A stretch of DNA of 37,802 bases. Origin: a virus. The translations under genes were made by a program, and so were the position numbers. Positions 7,836 through 15,136 of this stretch are shown here, piece by piece. The stretch is taken from positions 1 to 37,802 of IMG/VR virus record IMGVR_UViG_3300023179_000260. The stretch is one strand, 5' to 3'. Position 1 is the first letter of the stretch. The number at the start of each line of letters is the position of its first letter. The notes below the pieces were generated by a model. It searched no databases. It had not been told where the DNA came from and was given only the letters and a program-made list of their open reading frames with translations.

Positions 7836-8707
7836 AGTTTTCCGAGTGGATTCTGCGGGAGGCCCGCACGCCCAAAGTGATCATGTACCACGGCACTGCC
7901 TTCAGGAACCTGCGCTCGATCATGTCCCACGGGCTTCTGCCGAGGGGGAGGAGCAAGGCGTGGGCGGAAGACCCAGACTCTTCGTTCAACAGCGCGAGTC
8001 GGGCCTCTCTCGACGGAATCTACCTGACCAGGAACCTCATGACCGCCCTTTCGGCGGCCACCAACGGGGCGAACCGAAAGTACATGGAGGAGGGGGACCT
8101 CCTGGTGGCGGTGGAGATGCAGCCGAAGACCGCGTTCGCGGACGAGGACGACCTCAACTTCATGGCTACGGTCGCGAACAACGAGATGAAGGTCGCCGAC
8201 CTGTACTCGATGCTCGGCAACCCTTCGTACGAGGAGTACGTCGAGAAGGCTCGGGAGGAGTACAGGGAGCGCGTCTTTAGCAGGACGGCTTCCTACATCG
8301 GTTTGAATCCGATGGCCAAGGAGAGGATCGGGGCGGTTGCGGACGAGGTTTTCGAGGCGGCCTTGAGGAGGCAGGCTGCGTATTCGGATTACTACCTCAA
8401 GAGATACTTCAAAGACATAGAGGCCCCGAACAAGGCCGCCGCGGAGAGGGATTTCATGGCCGCGCGCGAGAGGATGACGAGGACGCTCAAGGGACTCGCC
8501 AACCCGTTCCGCCATTCCAGCGAGCCGTTCAACCTGACGGCCCGTGTGGAGGAGCCGATAGGGTTCAGGGGGACGAACAGGATAGTGTGCGTCCTCCACG
8601 TGCCCTTCGACTACAAGCAGAAGCCGAGGCTTATATACGGGCAGGTTCCCGACGACCTCATTCGGCAGTGGGAGCAGAGGAAGGGCAAATGGACAGGAGT
8701 GGAATGA
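7832..8707 (+). CDS. Capsid-targeted ADP-ribosyltransferase-like protein
   Basis: The 291-residue product begins MKFSEWILRE. Right after it comes KVIMYHGTAFRNLRSIMSHGLLP (residues 15-37), the His-Gly-Thr strand and helix typical of the His-Tyr-Glu type ADP-ribosyltransferase fold. SLDGIYLTRNLMTALSAA (59-76) provides the Tyr64 strand and the next helix, and VAVEMQP-TAFADED (92-106) the third strand and acidic residues. The C-terminal half is helical, with an RRQ-YSDYYLKRYF stretch and a short strand region at the end. Such enzymes transfer ADP-ribose from NAD to proteins or nucleic acids. In T4 the head-packaged Alt modifies host RNA polymerase at injection, so an equivalent role is likely here. 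Start and stop overlap adjacent genes. Confidence 0.75.
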   Translation: MKFSEWILREARTPKVIMYHGTAFRNLRSIMSHGLLPRGRSKAWAEDPDSSFNSASRASLDGIYLTRNLMTALSAATNGANRKYMEEGDLLVAVEMQPKTAFADEDDLNFMATVANNEMKVADLYSMLGNPSYEEYVEKAREEYRERVFSRTASYIGLNPMAKERIGAVADEVFEAALRRQAAYSDYYLKRYFKDIEAPNKAAAERDFMAARERMTRTLKGLANPFRHSSEPFNLTARVEEPIGFRGTNRIVCVLHVPFDYKQKPRLIYGQVPDDLIRQWEQRKGKWTGVE

Positions 8708-9891
8708 ACTTCAGGAAGTGGCTTGAAACGGTTGGGGGAGTGCGTCGCTTAAAGGATGCCGGATGGCAGCCGGAGGGATACCCCAGCGAGATAAGGGGGA
8801 TGAAGACCTCCGTCACGCTTTCCGAACTAGGAACATTCGGATGGTTCCGTGCCTACTCCGCCTCAGACAGCTCGGGCTACGACCCAGAGTGGGGAGTTTC
8901 TCTCTATGGTTCAGACTGGTTCGCCGAAGGATTCGACGGAAGACTGCTGGTGGAGGTCACACAAAGGCTGATGTCCTTGGGCTTCAGGCCCTTGAGGGTC
9001 AGTGTCATATTCCATGGTTCGGTGCCGTCGAAGGACGCCGAGGGCACGCACGAGCCGCAGCTCCATGTGATAAGGGTGAAGAAGGGACTCGACGAGGGGC
9101 GCATGATGCACGTGCTTGCCCACGAGTGGGCTCATGCGGTGTGGAAGTCCATGCCCAAGCAGGACAAGGAATCATTCGAGAAGTACTGGGTCGGGTCGTT
9201 CGGAAGGAGGGGGAGCGGACTTTCCTCGTACGCGTTCACGGGCGGACCCAAGGAGATGTTCTGCGAGATGGTGGCGGAGGCGGTCGCCAACCCTTCGGCT
9301 CTCTCGCGGGAGGAGGCGAAGCTCGTGAGGATGGTCGCAGGCGGTTCGATGCCCGTCCACAGCCTGGGCGAGGCCGTGGTCTCTTCCGAGGACGTCGGGT
9401 CGGCCTTGAGGAAAACCATGGAGATGCAGGTCGAGGGGAGGTGGTCGGATGTGGGCGTGAAGAGGGAGGGACACAATCCTCCCGTGGTGAAGTTCATGGG
9501 CAAGCTCCGCAACGAGAGGACGGGCTACGGCGGCCCCGAGTACTTCTATGTCACCGCCTACGCGATACTGGGTGGCAGGAACGGGTCGCCCCTGTTCTCG
9601 TACGACACCGCCTCGGGAAGCGAAGACCTGAGGATAAACGGGTCCATTCTGTATTTGAACGGACGGGGAGGGTACGCCGAGTTGGGGGTGCGCAGTTCCG
9701 ACCACCACTCTCAAGATTTGTCGTCGTCTTTCGGTCAGACCTTGAGGACGCCCTTCGAATTCGCAAAATGGGTTGAGGCGGTGGTCGGACGATTCGAAGG
9801 ATTCGGGGATTTTGACGACGACGGCGGGGACGACGATGTTGAGCCATGGTCGCCCGTCCCTTCTTCCGGATCTAGACTTGTCCCCGCGTAG
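8704..9891 (+). CDS. Capsid-targeted zinc metalloprotease
   Basis: The 395-residue product starts MNFRKWLETV. A zinc-binding HEXXH motif is clear: HVLAHEWAHAVW with His140, Glu141 and His144. The third ligand is probably Glu184 or Glu188 in GPKEMFCEMVAEA, giving the gluzincin pattern. Before it lies a strand region with HVIRV, and after it a beta-rich C-terminal domain (about 270-370) and an acidic tail (DFDDDGGDDD). The start overlaps the ART-like gene stop by 4 bases. As an inferred injected protease it might cleave a host defence or regulatory protein, but the substrate is unknown; peptidoglycan or capsid processing is less likely since the prohead protease of T4 phages is a serine enzyme. 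Confidence 0.8.
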   Translation: MNFRKWLETVGGVRRLKDAGWQPEGYPSEIRGMKTSVTLSELGTFGWFRAYSASDSSGYDPEWGVSLYGSDWFAEGFDGRLLVEVTQRLMSLGFRPLRVSVIFHGSVPSKDAEGTHEPQLHVIRVKKGLDEGRMMHVLAHEWAHAVWKSMPKQDKESFEKYWVGSFGRRGSGLSSYAFTGGPKEMFCEMVAEAVANPSALSREEAKLVRMVAGGSMPVHSLGEAVVSSEDVGSALRKTMEMQVEGRWSDVGVKREGHNPPVVKFMGKLRNERTGYGGPEYFYVTAYAILGGRNGSPLFSYDTASGSEDLRINGSILYLNGRGGYAELGVRSSDHHSQDLSSSFGQTLRTPFEFAKWVEAVVGRFEGFGDFDDDGGDDDVEPWSPVPSSGSRLVPA

Positions 9892-9892
9892 G

Positions 9893-9900
9893 CTACATAC
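9893..9900 (+). promoter_or_regulatory. Late-promoter box CTACATAC, 4 bases before ATG
   Basis: The box begins 2 bases after the metalloprotease stop, and TTCC alone separates it from the ATG at 9905. There is no ribosome-binding site closer than a weak TAGG in the preceding stop region. Confidence 0.5.
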
Positions 9901-9904
9901 TTCC

Positions 9905-10177
9905 ATGGAACTCAACTCCATGGAACTCGTCGGGTGGGCCGGATCATTGTTGCTCGCGTTCTGCGGGCTGCCGCAGGCCATCGAGTCGTGGAGAACGGGC
10001 TCGTCCTCGGGCGTGACTTGGGGCCTGCTGGCGATGTGGGGCGTGGGCGAGGTTCTGACGCTCGCGTACGTTATGCCCAAGATGGAGATGCCCCTTCTGT
10101 TCAACTACGCCGCCAACATCGTGTTCCTTGTTGTCATCTCATACTACAAGATTTGGCCCCGCGTCAGTCGTACCTGA
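9905..10177 (+). CDS. PQ-loop (SemiSWEET-like) membrane protein
   Basis: The 90-residue product has three hydrophobic segments and one PQ-loop repeat: GWAGSLLLAFCGLPQAIESW, followed by TGSSSGVTWGLLAMWGVGE. The Pro-Gln pair followed by a short polar turn is the mark of the SWEET/SemiSWEET and lysosomal-transporter superfamily, whose bacterial members are three-helix proteins that work as dimers to pass sugars or amino acids. A second ATG at 9920 (MELVGW) is equally possible; the first is used because a late-promoter box sits 4 bases before it. The 3' end overlaps the opposing gene by 14 bases. Such a gene is rarely noted in phages; it may alter solute flow in the infected cell. Confidence 0.75.
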   Translation: MELNSMELVGWAGSLLLAFCGLPQAIESWRTGSSSGVTWGLLAMWGVGEVLTLAYVMPKMEMPLLFNYAANIVFLVVISYYKIWPRVSRT

Positions 10178-11333
10178 ACTTCTCCCTCTTCATCTCCGCG
10201 TCCAGTTCTGGGCTCCATTGGACGGCGGGAGATGCGGTCGCCGATATCCTGTATACCGTTCCCCCTCTGGCCGCGGCGTACGAATCCTTCTCTGTATTGA
10301 AGAGTTTAGTGTCTGGGCTGACCTTCGCGATCAATCCCTTCAGAACCTCTAGGTTGTCCTCTAGTTCGTCTGGCGCCACGGAAGTCAGAGAGATTCGGGA
10401 GTCGCCGTCGAAGTTAGACCTTCCTATCCTGACCGTGCCCCTCGAGGTCGTCCTCGGGGGCTTGAAGTCGTTGGGTTCGGAGTGGAGTTCGGGATCTTCG
10501 TCGAGGTCGTCGAATCCCTCTCCGAACAGCCTCTCCAGAGCCCTCTTGTCGGCGAAGTGGAACCCTGGGTTCGTATGCGCCGCGAGGGCTGCCACGATGT
10601 CGTGCAGCCGAGACTCAGAAAGCCCGTACTTTTTGGAGTTCCTCTTGATCCATTCCGAAAGTTCGTAGGCGTCGCCAGGTTTCGAAGAATGCCCGGTGGC
10701 GAACTTCCTCAGCGACAGTATCTTGTCGACCATCTTCTGGATGTTCGGCGGGAGCCTCACTGAACGACCGAGCGGGAACCTTCTGACCGGGGCGTAGTCC
10801 CCTGATACGAACGCGTCGTGCTTGTCCCTGATCACGAGGTCTTTCTGGTTGTTCGGTCTTGTGGGGTGGAACTGTGCGCTCGTTATGTCGATGTACATTC
10901 CCTCCGCCTCAACCCACCAGTGTTGCTGCGGATTGGTCATGCCCGAGTTCCTTGGCGGGATGGGGTCGTCAAGTCTGATGTCGTACCCTGCGCTGTACCC
11001 GTCTTCCGCATGGCCGTACCACCCGGAGACCTTCCTGGCCCTGAAGCCCTTCTCTTTTAGGAACTTGACCAGACCTTCGGCGGCGTTTGCGCAGGTGAAA
11101 GACATCGGATGGTGCTTGAACGGAACCACATCCAGGCTCCTGTCGTAGTCGGAACCCAGTTCGTCCTCGACGTGCTTTGGGTTCTTGGGGTCGAAGTTCA
11201 TGTTCTTCGGACGGGTGATGTAGTAGCACCTCCTCGCCTCGGGCCTCGTCGACATGTACTCACGAACCGCGGACTCCAGCCGATCTTTTGTTGTCTGCTC
11301 TGATTCCGCGAGCCATTCCGCGAAGTTCTTCAT
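10164..11333 (-). CDS. Capsid-targeted transglutaminase/papain-like protein
   Basis: The 389-residue product starts MKNFAEWLAESE, the closest match here to the T4 internal-protein leader (MKTYQEFIAEA), with predicted cleavage after Glu10. A Cys-His-Asp triad can be read: Cys81 at the head of a helix (CANAAEGLVKFLKEKG), His138 in QQHWWVEAEG and Asp149 in MYIDIT. This order, with helix, strand, His strand and Asp turn, is that of transglutaminase-like papain-fold enzymes, which cleave or cross-link peptides or deamidate Gln. The C-terminal half (about 200-389) is helical and then beta-rich with no known motif. A TnpB element lies directly upstream and separates the gene from its likely late promoter at 12723. 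Confidence 0.75.
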   Translation of the reverse strand: MKNFAEWLAESEQTTKDRLESAVREYMSTRPEARRCYYITRPKNMNFDPKNPKHVEDELGSDYDRSLDVVPFKHHPMSFTCANAAEGLVKFLKEKGFRARKVSGWYGHAEDGYSAGYDIRLDDPIPPRNSGMTNPQQHWWVEAEGMYIDITSAQFHPTRPNNQKDLVIRDKHDAFVSGDYAPVRRFPLGRSVRLPPNIQKMVDKILSLRKFATGHSSKPGDAYELSEWIKRNSKKYGLSESRLHDIVAALAAHTNPGFHFADKRALERLFGEGFDDLDEDPELHSEPNDFKPPRTTSRGTVRIGRSNFDGDSRISLTSVAPDELEDNLEVLKGLIAKVSPDTKLFNTEKDSYAAARGGTVYRISATASPAVQWSPELDAEMKREKFRYD

Positions 11334-11336
11334 ATG

Positions 11337-12718
11337 TTTGTGGGCAGGAAACCCATACTTTTGTCGTCAAAAGTTGGCTCCGCTTCGGAGCCAACCCTTT
11401 AGGGCATGGGAGGAATGCCCACGACAGCAAAAAATAATGTTTTACCCGCTTTTCTCCTTTGTAAAAAATTAAACCATCTGCATATATACGAGTGGTATAT
11501 GAAACAGATACGAACCGTTAAAATACGACTGAAGGTTGCGAACAGTGTGTTCAAGCCGACGCTTGAAGCATACACGAACGCCTTCAACCAAGTATGCAAG
11601 ACCGCTTGGGACAACCAAGAGTTCAACGGAGTCCGTCTGCATCACCTCACCTACAAGCGTTTGAGGGAGGAAACCAAACTCAAATCCCAACTTGCGATCT
11701 CCGCAAGGGTCAAGGCAACAGAGGCTCTGTCCTCCGTCCTTGCGAGGAAGAAGAAGGGGAAGAATGTTTCCTGCCCGCAAAGCAAGTGTTGCGCCATAAG
11801 GTACGATGACCGAAGTCTGACTGTTGATTTTAAGACCAACACAGTCAACATCCTGACCATCAACGGAAGGGTCAAGATTCCGATCTCCGTACCCAAGTAT
11901 TTTGAACAGTACCTTTCCTGGAAAAGATGTTCCGCCGACCTTTTCCAGACGAAGGGAAAGACCTTCCTGCACATTGTTTTTGAGCGGGAAGTTGAGGATA
12001 TTCAGCCTTCCGGCGATTTCGTCGGAGTTGATCGTGGAATAAGGAACCTTGCTGTCACGAGCGACAACAGGTTCTTCGGCGGAAATAGGATCAAGAGATT
12101 GAGCGAAAGATATGAGAGGTTGAGAGGCGAGTTGCAAAGCAAAGGCACTCGCTCCGCAAGGACACACCTGAAGAAGATCAACAGGTGCGAACGGCTCATG
12201 CGGAAGGACATCAACCACTGTATTGCGAAGAAGATAGTTGAGGGGTTGAAACCCGGCACGACGATTGTTCTTGAGAAGTTGACCGGAATCCGTGGCGGAG
12301 CGAGGAAACTCAACGCCGAGGAAAGAAAGGAAGGCAAAAAAACCTTGAGAAAGGCACAAAGGAAGGAAGTCAACAAGTGGAACTTTTTCCAACTTGAGCA
12401 GTTTCTCGCCTACAAGGCTCTTGCAAAGGGCTGCAATGTTGAATATGTGGATGCCCGCTACACATCGCAAGGATGCAGCAAGTGCGGCCATGTCGCAAGA
12501 GGCAACAGGCAGTGCCAGTCCTTTTTCAAATGTAAAAAGTGCGGTTTTCAACTTAATGCAGACCTCAATGCTTCTCGCAATATTGTTCTCAAACATTTGG
12601 ACGCTACATGCCATCCAAACAAGGTAAATGTCAATTTGCCTAACGGCGGTTGTGAAACTGCTAATGTTCACCTTCGGGTTTGAACAAGCCCACTCGCTTT
12701 AGCGGGTGGGTAATTGAC
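11337..12718 (+). mobile_element. TnpB-only element of the IS200/IS605 type
   Basis: A TnpB gene is flanked by structured ends. The left end has a perfect 10-bp stem at 11373-11382/11386-11395 and a 6-bp stem at 11402-11407/11415-11420. The right end has a 9-bp stem at 12689-12697/12702-12710 (one T-G pair) followed by TAATTGAC, which is typical of such elements. No TnpA transposase is present, so mobility would depend on one in trans. Exact ends are estimated to within a few bases: joining the flanks restores a late-promoter box 6 bases before the ATG of the 10164-11333 gene. Confidence 0.7.
11499..12683 (+). CDS. tnpB: TnpB RNA-guided endonuclease
   Basis: The 394-residue product has the split RuvC nuclease site with Asp178 (GVDRGIRNLAV), Glu259 (IVLEKLTG) and Asp355 (NADLNASRNI), and the zinc finger between the last two (Cys326, Cys329, Cys345, Cys348). 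These are all intact, so it is probably active. TnpB cuts DNA matching a guide carried on an RNA made from the right end of its element. The frame is open upstream to 11406, but the ATG at 11499 gives the usual N-terminus (MKQIRTVKIRL). Codon use is less GC-rich than the phage genes, which suits transfer from elsewhere. The strongly biased antisense frames inside it are shadows. Confidence 0.92.
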   Translation: MKQIRTVKIRLKVANSVFKPTLEAYTNAFNQVCKTAWDNQEFNGVRLHHLTYKRLREETKLKSQLAISARVKATEALSSVLARKKKGKNVSCPQSKCCAIRYDDRSLTVDFKTNTVNILTINGRVKIPISVPKYFEQYLSWKRCSADLFQTKGKTFLHIVFEREVEDIQPSGDFVGVDRGIRNLAVTSDNRFFGGNRIKRLSERYERLRGELQSKGTRSARTHLKKINRCERLMRKDINHCIAKKIVEGLKPGTTIVLEKLTGIRGGARKLNAEERKEGKKTLRKAQRKEVNKWNFFQLEQFLAYKALAKGCNVEYVDARYTSQGCSKCGHVARGNRQCQSFFKCKKCGFQLNADLNASRNIVLKHLDATCHPNKVNVNLPNGGCETANVHLRV

Positions 12719-12735
12719 GTTCGTATTTAGGCTCC
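12684..12735 (+). ncRNA. Right-end omega-RNA scaffold tail and guide (inferred)
   Basis: TnpB guide RNAs end in a right-end hairpin followed by 16-20 bases of flanking DNA that act as the guide. Here the hairpin is at 12689-12710, and the guide would begin near 12719 (GTTCGTATTTAGGCTCC). The RNA probably starts inside the 3' part of tnpB, so its 5' end is not defined here. Confidence 0.45.
12723..12730 (-). promoter_or_regulatory. Late-promoter box CTAAATAC separated from its gene by the TnpB element
   Basis: The box points towards the minus-strand gene at 11333 but now lies about 1.4 kb away, just outside the element's right end. Without the element, GAACAT would separate the box from the ATG, similar to the 3-5 base spacing of other genes in the window. 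Confidence 0.5.
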
Positions 12736-12752
12736 GTGTTCTCTTTTAGGAC

Positions 12753-13043
12753 ATGAACCCGTTCGCAGGAAACCCGCACTCGGTCGCCATCAAGAGATAC
12801 CTGTTCGAGGTGCTCAAGGAGAGGTACGCTCGCAACGAGAGGTACATAGAGAGGGTGGCGGCGTCCACTCTGGTGAGGGAGGACTACGAGGGGCTGAGCA
12901 GTCTGGTGGCCGACCTGTTCGAGGCGGGGTTCATGCGAGCCCTCGACCAGTACAAGGAGCAGATCGCCAAGATGGGGCTGAGGGTAGACGTGGTTCCCTC
13001 GCCGACGCCTGCGAAGGGCGAACCGATATTCAGAGAGGACTAG
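12753..13043 (+). CDS. Conserved-looking hypothetical protein
   Basis: The 96-residue product is mostly helical and charged (AIKRYLFEVLKERYARNERYIERVAAS), with a Pro-rich tail near the end (PSPTPAKG). The ATG at 12753 is preceded by AGGA. The gene follows the TnpB element and meets the next gene tail to tail with a 4-base overlap (CTAG). Sequence composition matches the phage genes. No family is recognised; being beside structural genes it may belong to head or tail assembly. Confidence 0.65.
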   Translation: MNPFAGNPHSVAIKRYLFEVLKERYARNERYIERVAASTLVREDYEGLSSLVADLFEAGFMRALDQYKEQIAKMGLRVDVVPSPTPAKGEPIFRED

Positions 13044-13675
13044 TCGCTGAAGTCGGGCTGGAGGTCACTCGGAACGGCGGTGAAGAGCCAGCCGCCCTCC
13101 TTGGACTCCTTGGAGTTGACTCGCCACCATCTGTAGTCGTCGTAGGGAACTCTGTCGTACGACTCCGTCTGCTGGTTGTAGACCTCGTATGTGAAAGGGT
13201 AGACGACGCTCTTATCTGATATCTGCTGCTTGGGGTCGCTCGTCCAGAACTCGATCGAGAGGTCTGTCGACGACATCATGACGCACGGGAACACGAACTT
13301 GGTGTCGTAGTTTACGCGCGTCCAGGTCTCGCCGTACAGGGCGTCCGCCCTCTTCTCGACCTTCGCGGGCAGGCAGTGGCACAGCACCTTGTACTTTATG
13401 AAAGGGAGGTCGAACTCCCTGCGGTCGTCGTTCTTGGTTTCGGGGGCCGCGGGCTCTGCGGCGGGGGGCGGCGCTTGGTTCGTCGGGATCGGCTTAGTCG
13501 GCGGCTCGGGGTCGGCCTTTTTCTCTTTCCTCTCGGCTCTTCCTTTGTGCAGTATTTCGTCCCAGTGGAAGTTGTGAAAAACGAGTTTGGACTTGTCCCA
13601 CGAGACCTGCTTTTCGACGAGCGGGTTGGGTCCCTCCAGGATGTAGACTTTTCCTTCTTTGGTCAAAATGGCCAT
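13040..13675 (-). CDS. Hypothetical protein, structural candidate
   Basis: The 211-residue product has three parts: a short N-terminal beta-rich part that opens MAILTKEGKVYILEGPNPL, a Pro/Ala-rich linker at about 58-78, and a C-terminal beta-rich part rich in Tyr, Trp and Asp (YDDYRWWRVNSKE). The start has GGAGAA upstream and a palindromic late-promoter box 19 bases away, so it is inferred to be a late gene. It faces the 13732 gene from the same box. No enzyme motif is visible. A virion or assembly role is likely from its position only. Confidence 0.65.
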   Translation of the reverse strand: MAILTKEGKVYILEGPNPLVEKQVSWDKSKLVFHNFHWDEILHKGRAERKEKKADPEPPTKPIPTNQAPPPAAEPAAPETKNDDRREFDLPFIKYKVLCHCLPAKVEKRADALYGETWTRVNYDTKFVFPCVMMSSTDLSIEFWTSDPKQQISDKSVVYPFTYEVYNQQTESYDRVPYDDYRWWRVNSKESKEGGWLFTAVPSDLQPDFSD

Positions 13676-13693
13676 GGTTTTTTCTCCAAACTA

Positions 13694-13701
13694 CTATATA
13701 C
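13694..13701. promoter_or_regulatory. Second palindromic late-promoter box between divergent genes
   Basis: CTATATAC on the plus strand reads GTATATAG on the minus strand. It is the same sequence as the box at 6539-6546 in the opposite orientation, and again lies between two divergent genes that both have ribosome-binding sites. Confidence 0.5.
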
Positions 13702-13731
13702 GGTACCGACAAGATTAAGAAGGGGGGCAAT

Positions 13732-14133
13732 ATGGCATTGGTGGTTCCTGACGAGGGCGAGCGCAGGCTTCTGGAGTACATCGTTAACAAGACGGCTCCG
13801 ACGAACCTCGTCCTTCACCTGTACGTCAACTCGGTGAGCCTCATCGGGGAGACCTTCACGGCGTCGAGCTTTACCGAGGCGAGCGCGACGGGGTACGAGT
13901 CGGAGACGCTTACGGGAGCGAACTGGACTGTTTCCACGGTGGGTGGAGTGTCGACGGCGGTCTATGACAGCACAATAACCTTTTCCTTCGAGGTCGGCCA
14001 GAGCGTGTACGGTTACTATGTGACGAACACCTCTGGGCAGATCATGTGGGCGGAGGAGTTCCCCGGCGCCCCTTTCAACCTTCCTGTTTCCGGCGGCGAC
14101 ATATCCGTCCGTCCGCAGGTGCAGCTGAACTGA
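13732..14133 (+). CDS. Virion structural candidate
   Basis: The 133-residue product starts MALVVPDEGERRLLEYIVNK and continues in alternating Thr/Ser/Val-rich strands (SVSLIGETFTASSFTEAS, then TVGGVSTAVYDSTITFSFEVGQ), a beta-sandwich look common in small phage coat or tail proteins. A Gly-rich ribosome-binding site precedes the ATG. It lies upstream of the gp14-like neck gene on the same strand. I have seen similar N-termini in phage structural gene clusters but cannot name the family, so the role is inferred. Confidence 0.65.
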   Translation: MALVVPDEGERRLLEYIVNKTAPTNLVLHLYVNSVSLIGETFTASSFTEASATGYESETLTGANWTVSTVGGVSTAVYDSTITFSFEVGQSVYGYYVTNTSGQIMWAEEFPGAPFNLPVSGGDISVRPQVQLN

Positions 14134-14149
14134 TTGCGCTTCCCCGGGC

Positions 14150-14157
14150 CTACATAG
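14150..14157 (+). promoter_or_regulatory. Late-promoter box CTACATAG
   Basis: The box lies 13 bases before the ATG at 14171 and leaves room for a strong AGGAGGGG ribosome-binding site, unlike the leaderless cases. Confidence 0.5.
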
Positions 14158-14170
14158 TGTAGGAGGGGAC

Positions 14171-14722
14171 ATGCTGAGGAACCCGGACGGAACGCCATAC
14201 AGGTTGACTGGTAGTCTTGAGCAGTTCGACCCGGACAACCCGGAGCGTTGCCTCTGGAACGAGTGGGACGCCGAGTGGATCAAGATATACGGCTCCCCCA
14301 TATTCTACTACGAGGTCTTCATACAGACCGGGTCGCTTGACCGCCTGTATCGCGAGGACAGGGGCAAGTTGTGGTCGAACAACCCGGTGACCCTCTACGC
14401 GAGCTACGAGCCCGTGGTCGGCCAGAACTACCAGAGCGCGTTCGGCATTGACTCGCCAGACGAGGTGATATTCGACCTCAACTACAGGGAGGTCATCCAG
14501 AAGGTGGGTCACCCGCCGAAGATCGGTTCGCGCATACACAGCCCGCACAGGGGAGAGGACTGGGTCATCATCCAGCTGAACATGGGCGAGACGATGCTGT
14601 GGAGCAGGATGAGGCTTCAGATACTCTGCCAGAGGTTCCAGGAGAGCGTCACGACGGGCGAGGGCAAGGTGACGCAGAAAAAGCCAGACTTCGACCTCAA
14701 CGACCTGAACAACCGGTCATGA
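14171..14722 (+). CDS. 14: Neck protein, gp14-like
   Basis: The 183-residue product resembles T4 gp14 in order: an EVFIQTGSLDRLYREDRGKLW stretch, then a YEPVVGQNYQSAFGIDSPDEVIFDLNYREV segment, then PPKIGSRIHSPHRGEDWVIIQLN. In T4 gp14 the corresponding parts are an acidic EDL stretch, an EGYEGQNSFFSKFG-type segment with DEV, and a G-D-x-I-Y-x-P turn. Gp14 binds gp13 and joins head to tail. T4 gp14 is longer (256 residues), so the C-terminus is shortened or replaced by a Lys/Asp/Asn-rich tail. The gp15 gene follows about 600 bases on, on the same strand, supporting the call. Confidence 0.75.
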   Translation: MLRNPDGTPYRLTGSLEQFDPDNPERCLWNEWDAEWIKIYGSPIFYYEVFIQTGSLDRLYREDRGKLWSNNPVTLYASYEPVVGQNYQSAFGIDSPDEVIFDLNYREVIQKVGHPPKIGSRIHSPHRGEDWVIIQLNMGETMLWSRMRLQILCQRFQESVTTGEGKVTQKKPDFDLNDLNNRS

Positions 14723-15136
14723 TTTTGGATTCAACGGAACCTTGAACAAGACTTGGAAGCCGTCCGGCTTCGCGGCTCCGTAGTTGTATTCCTTGCCCCT
14801 GTACTCGAACGAGACATGGTGCCGGAAGTCGTCCCCGACTCTCACGACGAAGTTGGCGACTCCATCCCTGCTGGATTTCGGCTCGGGCGCCTTGATCCAG
14901 GGAACGTGCTTGCTCGCCCAAAACCTCTTGTACTGGTCCATCTTCGACGATATTTCGTGGGCAGGGGCGGGCTCGTATCCGAAACGCTCCGCAAGAGCGG
15001 ACGCGATCTCGTAGCAGTCCTGTCCGGACTGGTTCCAAGCTTTGGCTCCCCTGACCAACCCCAACTTGTCAGACATTTCGTGGCCGACCTTGTTGACGTG
15101 CGGGGCTTTGGACTCCATCCACTGGGAGAATCTCAT
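14717..15136 (-). CDS. Capsid-targeted candidate, possible cysteine peptidase-like
   Basis: The 139-residue product starts MRFSQWMESK. Cys41 sits at the start of a helix (DCYEIASALAERFG) and a later strand carries His106-His107 and then Asn118 (FRHHVSFEYRGKEYNYG). A Cys helix followed by a His strand and an Asn or Asp turn is how small papain/transglutaminase-like folds look, like the longer protein at 10164-11333 but much shorter. This reading is tentative. The gene lies between gp14 and gp15 on the other strand. A late box ends 3 bases before its ATG, and the stop of a 57-codon gene overlaps the ATG. Confidence 0.7.
   Translation of the reverse strand: MRFSQWMESKAPHVNKVGHEMSDKLGLVRGAKAWNQSGQDCYEIASALAERFGYEPAPAHEISSKMDQYKRFWASKHVPWIKAPEPKSSRDGVANFVVRVGDDFRHHVSFEYRGKEYNYGAAKPDGFQVLFKVPLNPKS

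Noticed and set aside
9172-10104. 310-codon minus-strand frame
   Set aside because: Shadow of the metalloprotease and PQ-loop genes, with no coding character.
11469-12671. 400-codon minus-strand frame
   Set aside because: Antisense to tnpB, whose catalytic motifs are intact in the plus frame.
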